NCBI GenBank assembly: GCA_902363335.1
Contig: CABIZV010000001.1
Location: 930,001 to 994,000, forward strand
Direction of reading: 5' to 3'
Length of the DNA: 64,000 bases
DNA from: Enterobacteriaceae bacterium
GTDB lineage: Bacteria > Pseudomonadota > Gammaproteobacteria > Enterobacterales > Enterobacteriaceae
The notes beneath the pieces are model-generated. The model saw only the letters and a list, made by a program, of their open reading frames with translations, was not told where the DNA came from and did no database searches. The translations under genes were made by a program, and so were the position numbers. Shown in pieces: positions 58,866 to 64,000 of this stretch (positions are counted from its first letter, which is position 1; each line of letters opens with the position of its first letter).

Positions 58866-60580
58866 CAGTCAAGCCCTCCATCCAGCATTGAGTTATTCCC
58901 GGTAAACGCAGGGTTTGTTTTCGTCAGGCCGTTAATACCGTCCGCGATCGCCTGCGCGTCCTGTCCGGGCGTTGCGTTTATTTCGAAGTGGTATTCAAAT
59001 TTCCGGTTGTCCGTTACCTGCGGTTTTTGCTGCTGACCGTCAATGCCATCCAGCCGCTGCAGCAGGGTATCCCAGTAGCCCGTGACGTCCTGCTCCGGCG
59101 TTACGCTGCTTTCTTTGTATAGCAGCGGTGGTATGGTTTTTTCCTGATTAGACCTCAGTGATCCAGCCCAGTCGGGCAGAACTCCCTGCTGCTCAGGGCC
59201 GAGATACTGATCGAGTGTTTTATCGAACGTATCGTTATCATCGTTAAAAAACCCGCGAGTTTCCGAATACGATTTTTTAATCGTCCCGGGCATATCCGGG
59301 TTTTGTTTCAACTGCTGATCAAACCATTCACCCTGACCTTTACGTTCAGCAGTCAGTCGTGCAATATCGACTGAACCCGTCATTGCCAGCGACTTCAGCA
59401 CATCCCGTTGATCGCTCTGTTCATCCGGCAACAACCAGGACAGTTTTTTAGCCAGGGCGTAAACAATCTTCCCGACAAACACGATCCCCTGACCGAACGT
59501 CAGCATGCCGGGATATAAATCTTTTTTCAGGAAACTGACAACACGCGAGATCCCCCCGCCCTTAAACCAGTCAGCAAGGTCATCAGTTAGCTTACGGATA
59601 TCCGGTGCCAGTTCGTTACCCAGTTGCCCGGAGATTTCAGCCACCGCTGACGAAAAAACAGTGCGCAGATCAGCAACCGCTTTATTCCCCACAATCGCCC
59701 CTTCAGCTCCTTCTTTGGTCACCAAGTTATAACGACGCTGCTCATCCATCAGATCACGATAGCTTCTACCGGACTGCTTGATCAGCATCAGTAACTTACT
59801 TGCCTCACCACCGAACAGAGAATCCAGGGCAAAAGAGGCTTTCGACTCATCCTGCATGCTCAGCGCGCGCTCAACAATTTTATCAAATTGCTTCATATCG
59901 CTGAGACCGGCAAAATCACCGGCTTTAAATCCCAGCGTAGCGAATGCATCCTGCAAAGAATCCTGCTTTCCCGTCTGCTTATATTCCCCGGCCTTGTGCA
60001 AATACTCTTCAAACAGGTCGCCAATATTCTCCCCGTTCATGTCGTACTGCTTTGCCAGAGAATCCCAGGCGTTAAAGGTCGGGGTATCCACGCCGTAGCT
60101 TTTCGCCACGTTAGCGCGCTGCGCGGTTTCTGCATTTGCAGCTGCCGGGGCGATAATCGTACCCAGCGCAGAAGCCACTACACCGCCACCGCCGATCGCA
60201 AGCCCGGGTGAAATCATACTGCTGAGTTGCCCCGCCATACCCAGACCGCGCCGGAACAGGCCTTTACCAGCCCCTTTAAAAGCCTGGAGGCGCTGCGCTT
60301 TAAGCATCTGCGCATTCAGCTTTTGCTGCTCTGTTTCGGTTTTACGGATTTCGCGAGTGACGTCGGTATATTTACACTTCAGTTCGCCAAGGCTTTCACC
60401 CGCCAGTTTCGCGCGCTTAATCTCAGCGGCCAGTTTCGTCTGGTCCCTGGTCAGTTTTTCCGACAGCTTCCCGATCCCTTTCAGGCTCTTTTGCAATCCA
60501 TCAGCTGAACGGTTCCAGGTACTGTCGATGTTTCCACCAAAAGTAATGACAGCTTTAAGATTCTGGCTTATTCCGGCCAC
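58862..60580 (-). CDS. Tail tape measure protein T
   Basis: 572 residues, short for P2-type tape measures (P2 gpT is 815), suggesting a short tail. A coiled-coil stretch (about 30-100; RDQTKLAAEIKRAKLAGES) is followed by a Gly-rich hydrophobic region (SPGLAIGGGGVVASALGTIIAPAAANA) and the PhageMin_Tail-type central part. The start is GTG at 60580. It overlaps the possible E' extension of gene E by 26 bases. Confidence 0.9.
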   Translation of the reverse strand: MAGISQNLKAVITFGGNIDSTWNRSADGLQKSLKGIGKLSEKLTRDQTKLAAEIKRAKLAGESLGELKCKYTDVTREIRKTETEQQKLNAQMLKAQRLQAFKGAGKGLFRRGLGMAGQLSSMISPGLAIGGGGVVASALGTIIAPAAANAETAQRANVAKSYGVDTPTFNAWDSLAKQYDMNGENIGDLFEEYLHKAGEYKQTGKQDSLQDAFATLGFKAGDFAGLSDMKQFDKIVERALSMQDESKASFALDSLFGGEASKLLMLIKQSGRSYRDLMDEQRRYNLVTKEGAEGAIVGNKAVADLRTVFSSAVAEISGQLGNELAPDIRKLTDDLADWFKGGGISRVVSFLKKDLYPGMLTFGQGIVFVGKIVYALAKKLSWLLPDEQSDQRDVLKSLAMTGSVDIARLTAERKGQGEWFDQQLKQNPDMPGTIKKSYSETRGFFNDDNDTFDKTLDQYLGPEQQGVLPDWAGSLRSNQEKTIPPLLYKESSVTPEQDVTGYWDTLLQRLDGIDGQQQKPQVTDNRKFEYHFEINATPGQDAQAIADGINGLTKTNPAFTGNNSMLDGGLDW

Positions 60581-60665
60581 AATTTACCGCCTCAAGTTCA
60601 TCAGTAAGAAAATCAGAAAAAATGCTGAATGGCATATCCAGATAATCGCCAAGGGGAAAATGCAT
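60555..60665 (-). CDS. Possible E' (frameshift) or small GpE-like ORF
   Basis: A frame in the -1 phase relative to gene E, open from upstream of the gene E stop to 60555. It contains AIIRAIRFLGRRMHFPLGD, then YLDMPFSIFSDFLTDELEAVNC, resembling the small GpE-type C-terminal extensions of tail chaperones. An internal ATG at 60665 has no good ribosome site, so translation would come by -1 frameshift from gene E. Too short for common gene finders. Confidence 0.5.
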   Translation of the reverse strand: MHFPLGDYLDMPFSIFSDFLTDELEAVNCGRNKPES

Positions 60666-60682
60666 CCGCCGCCCGAGAAATC

Positions 60683-60982
60683 TTATTGCCCGGATAATGG
60701 CCCTTTCGGACGCTTCGCGGGCGGGAGCATAAAAACGTTAAATGCATCCAGCAGACGGCCGTAATCTGCTGCGGTCAGCTGCCAGATATCCTGCTCGCTG
60801 AGATTGCACAGCAGGGCAATCATGCGCGCTTCTTTTTCTTCTTCATTGCCGCGATCCTTCGAGTGCGCAATGCGGTCGCGCACCAGCGGTTCACGCATGG
60901 TGATATCTTCCAGCACAGCACCGCCGTCAAGGGTTACAGGGGAATACAGTTTGATAACACGGGTTTCACCGGGAAAACTCAT
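60683..60982 (-). CDS. Tail assembly chaperone E
   Basis: 99 residues from ATG 60982 with GGAG six bases upstream; an ATG at 60994 lacks a ribosome site. Recognised as a Mu gp41/P2 gpE-type tail assembly protein from YSPVTLDGGAVLEDITMREPLVRDRI and LSEQDIWQLTAADYGRLLDAFNVF. It lies between tube and tape-measure genes, the usual position. A -1 frame extension follows. Confidence 0.88.
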   Translation of the reverse strand: MSFPGETRVIKLYSPVTLDGGAVLEDITMREPLVRDRIAHSKDRGNEEEKEARMIALLCNLSEQDIWQLTAADYGRLLDAFNVFMLPPAKRPKGPLSGQ

Positions 60983-61000
60983 ATCAGGCTCCATAAAGTA

Positions 61001-61021
61001 AAAACGGCCAGAAGGCCGTTC
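61001..61021 (-). terminator. Hairpin between tail tube and chaperone genes
   Basis: On the minus strand GAACGGCC-TTCT-GGCCGTTTTTAC lies between FII and E. It would reduce expression of the downstream chaperone relative to sheath and tube proteins. Confidence 0.75.
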
Positions 61022-61042
61022 AATCAGTAATGTATTTGAGGG

Positions 61043-61549
61043 TCAGAGGCGTACTTTTGCTGCAATGCCAGACAGCATATCCACACCGTTTACCCGGCGG
61101 GAAAAGCGCTCGGTATCAATTTCAAAGAGCTCCCGCCCGTCCAGCGTTTGTCGGTAATAGTTCACCGCAATATCGACCGTAATGGCATTTTCTGACAGAG
61201 TCGCGTTACTGCGTGCATCCGGCGTAATCGTCTGAACGAATCCTTCAATCTCTTCGATCGTGCCGCGCGCCGTACCGTTTCCCAGATAGCCCTGATAGGC
61301 AGTAAAGCGGGGCTTACTGCCACTGATAAAACCGAAGCTTGCCAGCATATCTGCATCGATACCGTAGAACTTCAGTTGACAGGACAGTGCCTCCATTCCG
61401 TCATCGACAGGCGTGGGTGCATCCTGTGCGCCGGTACGCAGGTCAGTTTTTGTGATCGCCAGTGCTGGCGGCGTAAATTCATGGGAACCTTGAATACGGA
61501 TCCCCTGCCTGAAGAAGGTCCAGGCGCGTAATGTATTTTTATCGCTCAT
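61043..61549 (-). CDS. Major tail tube protein FII
   Basis: 168 residues of the phage tail tube (P2 FII-type) family. It begins ALRAW-type (NTLRAWTFFRQGIRIQGSHEFTPPAL) and contains GMEALSCQLKFYGIDADMLASFG, RGTIEEIEGFVQTITP and YYRQTLDGRELFEID. It overlaps the sheath gene by 4 bases and is followed by a hairpin. Confidence 0.92.
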   Translation of the reverse strand: MSDKNTLRAWTFFRQGIRIQGSHEFTPPALAITKTDLRTGAQDAPTPVDDGMEALSCQLKFYGIDADMLASFGFISGSKPRFTAYQGYLGNGTARGTIEEIEGFVQTITPDARSNATLSENAITVDIAVNYYRQTLDGRELFEIDTERFSRRVNGVDMLSGIAAKVRL

Positions 61550-63015
61550 GCTGCCAGCATCTCCTCAAGGGCATAGTTATTGTTCACCCGGACGCGCAGG
61601 CTGATCAGCTCCGTCGGTGATTTCGGTCCGAAGTCGTAATTGATATACAGCACACCGGCTGCCAGGCTCTCAGCGGTATTCAACTCTTCATCAAGCCAGG
61701 CCCGACCGCCGAAGATAGCCCCCAGCCCGACTAACTGACGCATATAGGCATTGATGGTGCCAATAATGTCATCGGCATTTTCACGATCTAAAGGACGATC
61801 GACGTATTCCAGCATCGTTTCCTGAATACTTTCTTCAATAACATCCGCGGTACGGCGAACAGATTCGAAACGCCACTGCGGATCGGTTGCACACAGCCGG
61901 TTGCCCCAGTGCTTAAATCCGGCACGCCGGATGATGGTGGAGATATTCTGCATATTCAGCAGGTTTGCATCACAATTCTCTTCCCCAAGAATAAATTCGT
62001 CGATCTGCTCCACACCGAGAATATTATTGATATCCTGATTGGACTTGCTCCACCACCAGCCTTTTTCGTAATCAATTCGGGCACGCAGCCCCGCAGCAAA
62101 TGCAGAGTATGGTCGGTACACCAGTTGCCCGTCTGTATCACTCACCTGCACACGCGGGCGAAGTAGCTCTGTACGGGCACCGTAGGACTGTCGACGCTGT
62201 ACCACTTCCTGTAGTGTGGCACCTGAAATACAGTCTACATACGCAACAGCACGCAGCTTACCGGCTACCGTTTCCAGCGCCTTTCCCACCGCATCGTCCT
62301 CACTTAATCCCGGTGCAATGACAATCCGGGGCTGGTAGGTCGTCACCGATTTAGCTGAAGACAGAGCGCTAATCCCGGCAAGAACTGCTACCCTCTGTGC
62401 GGCCTCTTCATCAGCTTTGCTTACCCGCACCACAACAGTCAGCGCATTACGCTGGTCGTTGATTTCATTCAGTGCCTGTTTCAGCGTACCGTTGTCCCCC
62501 AGACGCGAAAGCATCGTTGTTCCGACAATGGCAACGGGTGTATTTAGAGGAAAAGGCTCATCCTCACCGCCAGAAAGTTGCAGGTTAAAGGGCGCTACCA
62601 CCCCGTTCCCCTTACCACTGGCGCTTAACTTCACACCATCGATAACGAGCACCGCTGCGGCAACCTCTTCTGGCGTCGCTACCAGCACGCCACTTCCATC
62701 ACATCCGAGCGTCACGGTCAGCCTGAGCGCTGTAGCATCCCAGGCAGCAGTCGTTTCAACAGCTTCGGGGGTTTCAGGATCCGGAGTGCCGGGTACGGCC
62801 TGAACAGTAATAACGTTGCCTGCTCTGCCCGCGATCGTCGCAGTAAAATTCACCACGTTATCCAGAATAGGTGTTCCTGTCGTTCCGGTTGCAGGTGTGC
62901 CCGCTGAGGCATCAGGTGCCGTACCCACCAGGCCGATAATCGCGGTCTGTATCGTCGTTACAGCAATGGTGCCCGACGTGATTTCTATTGTTTCAACGCC
63001 ATGTAACTGAGCCAT
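61546..63015 (-). CDS. Tail sheath protein FI
   Basis: 489 residues from ATG 63015 (GGAG upstream); a longer frame from 63057 is rejected. It has the contractile sheath family blocks: LHGVETIEITSGTIAVTTIQTAIIGLVGTAP at the start, EVVQRRQSYGARTELLRPRV mid-way, and GNRLCATDPQWRFESVRRTADVIEESI and FGGRAWLDEELNTAE near the end. A domain of about 90 residues after position 60 (GRAGNVITV..FNLQLSGGEDE) is an insertion compared with P2 FI and may decorate the tail surface. Confidence 0.93.
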   Translation of the reverse strand: MAQLHGVETIEITSGTIAVTTIQTAIIGLVGTAPDASAGTPATGTTGTPILDNVVNFTATIAGRAGNVITVQAVPGTPDPETPEAVETTAAWDATALRLTVTLGCDGSGVLVATPEEVAAAVLVIDGVKLSASGKGNGVVAPFNLQLSGGEDEPFPLNTPVAIVGTTMLSRLGDNGTLKQALNEINDQRNALTVVVRVSKADEEAAQRVAVLAGISALSSAKSVTTYQPRIVIAPGLSEDDAVGKALETVAGKLRAVAYVDCISGATLQEVVQRRQSYGARTELLRPRVQVSDTDGQLVYRPYSAFAAGLRARIDYEKGWWWSKSNQDINNILGVEQIDEFILGEENCDANLLNMQNISTIIRRAGFKHWGNRLCATDPQWRFESVRRTADVIEESIQETMLEYVDRPLDRENADDIIGTINAYMRQLVGLGAIFGGRAWLDEELNTAESLAAGVLYINYDFGPKSPTELISLRVRVNNNYALEEMLAA

Positions 63016-63053
63016 GTATTTTCTCCAGGCATAAAAAAACCTGCCGAAGCAGG

Positions 63054-63671
63054 TCACATGTTTTGATTTGGTTTTCCGGTAACACCACCACTATCACCAC
63101 TATGGTCATGTCCGTTAAAGGTCTGACGAATGCCGTTCATGCTACCTCTACCGTCCTTAATGTCCTGTGTTGCCCCGATATTTCCGGCGACAGTCGTGTC
63201 GGCATTAATCTGCGTTTTCCCCTGAACGGTCAGGGTATCGGTGATTTCCACCGGGCCGTCCAGCGTGCCTTTTCCGATAATTTTGTAGGTCCCGCTCTCC
63301 GCCAGCGTGATGGTCAGGGCGTGCACGGCACGGTCATACCGGATCTCGGTACCGTCACCGTAGCGGGTGATATGTTCACTGTCGCTGCCCTCCGGTACCG
63401 CCAGACCGCCGGTATTCCAGCCGGGAAACACCCGACCATTGTTCAGCTCGCCCGCTTCCGACAGCACAGTGACAGCATCCCCCACTGCATAGGGATTGGA
63501 GTCAGCCCGGTTTGCGCCAGAAAACCCCTGGCAGAGCGGCAGCCAGGTGGTGACGATATCGCCCAGATCCACCCGGCATTTCGGTATACCATCATGCTTA
63601 ACGGAGTGAATAACCCCACGCCGGACAATATTTGCCAGCCGGCGTTGCAGGTCACCAGATATATCACTCAT
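63054..63671 (-). CDS. Baseplate assembly protein V (tail spike)
   Basis: 205 residues from ATG 63671. The N-terminal gpV domain (LANIVRRGVIHSVKHDGIPKCRVDLGD..TTWLPL) is followed by an OB-fold-like part and a repetitive beta-helix, ending FNGHDHSGDSGGVTG. The HxH at the end fits iron binding at the tip of P2 gpV-type spikes. It lies immediately upstream of the sheath gene, unlike in P2. Confidence 0.92.
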   Translation of the reverse strand: MSDISGDLQRRLANIVRRGVIHSVKHDGIPKCRVDLGDIVTTWLPLCQGFSGANRADSNPYAVGDAVTVLSEAGELNNGRVFPGWNTGGLAVPEGSDSEHITRYGDGTEIRYDRAVHALTITLAESGTYKIIGKGTLDGPVEITDTLTVQGKTQINADTTVAGNIGATQDIKDGRGSMNGIRQTFNGHDHSGDSGGVTGKPNQNM

Positions 63672-64000
63672 CGGGTTTAGCCTCATAAATCAGTTGATAA
63701 TCATCAACGTGCTGGCGGCCAATATCCGGAGACACACCCAGCCACGCAGTACTGAGGGGGTTGCTGATACGCGCGAACGGATCGGAGCCAAACGCAGCCC
63801 CCTGGGTGAATGCGATTCGCCAGACCAGGTAATCATCCATTCGCGGATCAAACTCATCGCGTGCCGCATCGATAAAGACGGCTGGTTCAATCTGTGTCAT
63901 GCCAAACTGCTGCCCATCAATCCACTGCGTGATATCCGCTGCCGCGGTGCGCAGGAAAATTTCTGGCCTAGTGATGCCTACTCCTGAGCTGTCCACCACG
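63664..64000 (-). CDS. Phage protein of unknown function (partial)
   Basis: The frame runs off the right edge; at least 111 C-terminal residues are seen (FLRTAAADITQWIDGQQFG, DPRMDDYLVWRIAFTQGAAFGSDPFARISNP). It overlaps the gene V start by 8 bases, so it belongs to the same operon. I do not recognise the family. Confidence 0.7.
   Translation of the reverse strand, partial: VVDSSGVGITRPEIFLRTAAADITQWIDGQQFGMTQIEPAVFIDAARDEFDPRMDDYLVWRIAFTQGAAFGSDPFARISNPLSTAWLGVSPDIGRQHVDDYQLIYEAKPDE

Overview
The window is chromosomal DNA of an enteric bacterium (Enterobacteriaceae, close to Escherichia, Citrobacter and Salmonella; the species cannot be fixed from the sequence alone). The first 41 kb follow the E. 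coli backbone closely: ynjA-ynjF, nudG, ynjH, gdhA, selD-topB, ydjA, sppA, ansA, pncA, then yeaC, msrB, gapA, yeaD, yeaE, mipA, yeaG-yeaH, cho, dgcJ-yeaK, yeaL, nimR/nimT, yeaO, yoaF, dgcP, yoaK-yoaJ and yeaR-yoaG. REP palindromes lie in many of the gaps.

Two departures from the backbone stand out in that part. Between pncA and yeaC lies an insert of a secreted GH18 chitinase, a 0.6 kb array of REP-type repeats (period 87 bp), and a divergent sigma-54 system. That system is a three-gene minus-strand operon (SsuD-like monooxygenase, FAD/NAD(P)-binding protein, NtaA/DszA-like monooxygenase) facing a regulator that joins an AAA+ sigma-54 activator and Fis-type HTH to a C-terminal SsuA/TauA-like substrate-binding domain. 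The intergenic region carries a well-spaced -24/-12 promoter pointing at the operon and an upstream inverted repeat suited to an activator. I read this as an organosulfur (sulfonate/sulfone) utilisation unit and as the most novel item here. The second departure is around 37-40 kb: an extra membrane diguanylate cyclase, a small membrane protein and a duplicated yeaR preceded by an NsrR-type operator.

From about 41.5 to 54 kb the DNA becomes AT-rich and accessory. It holds two LuxR-type regulators, a ToxR/MarT-like membrane regulator overlapping a FidL-like gene, a DUF3290-DUF421 membrane pair, a periplasmic hydroxyisourate hydrolase, an orphan hexapeptide acetyltransferase, a small possible prophage remnant and a 1453-residue ESPR-type autotransporter with a VDP repeat linker. 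The regulator + FidL + autotransporter set recalls marT-fidL-misL of Salmonella SPI-3.

From 54 kb to the right edge, all genes are on the minus strand and form the contractile-tail module of a P2-related prophage: spike V, sheath FI, tube FII, chaperone E (with a possible frameshift extension), tape measure T, U, X, D, W, J, I and a collar fibre. The order differs from P2. The prophage continues beyond the window.
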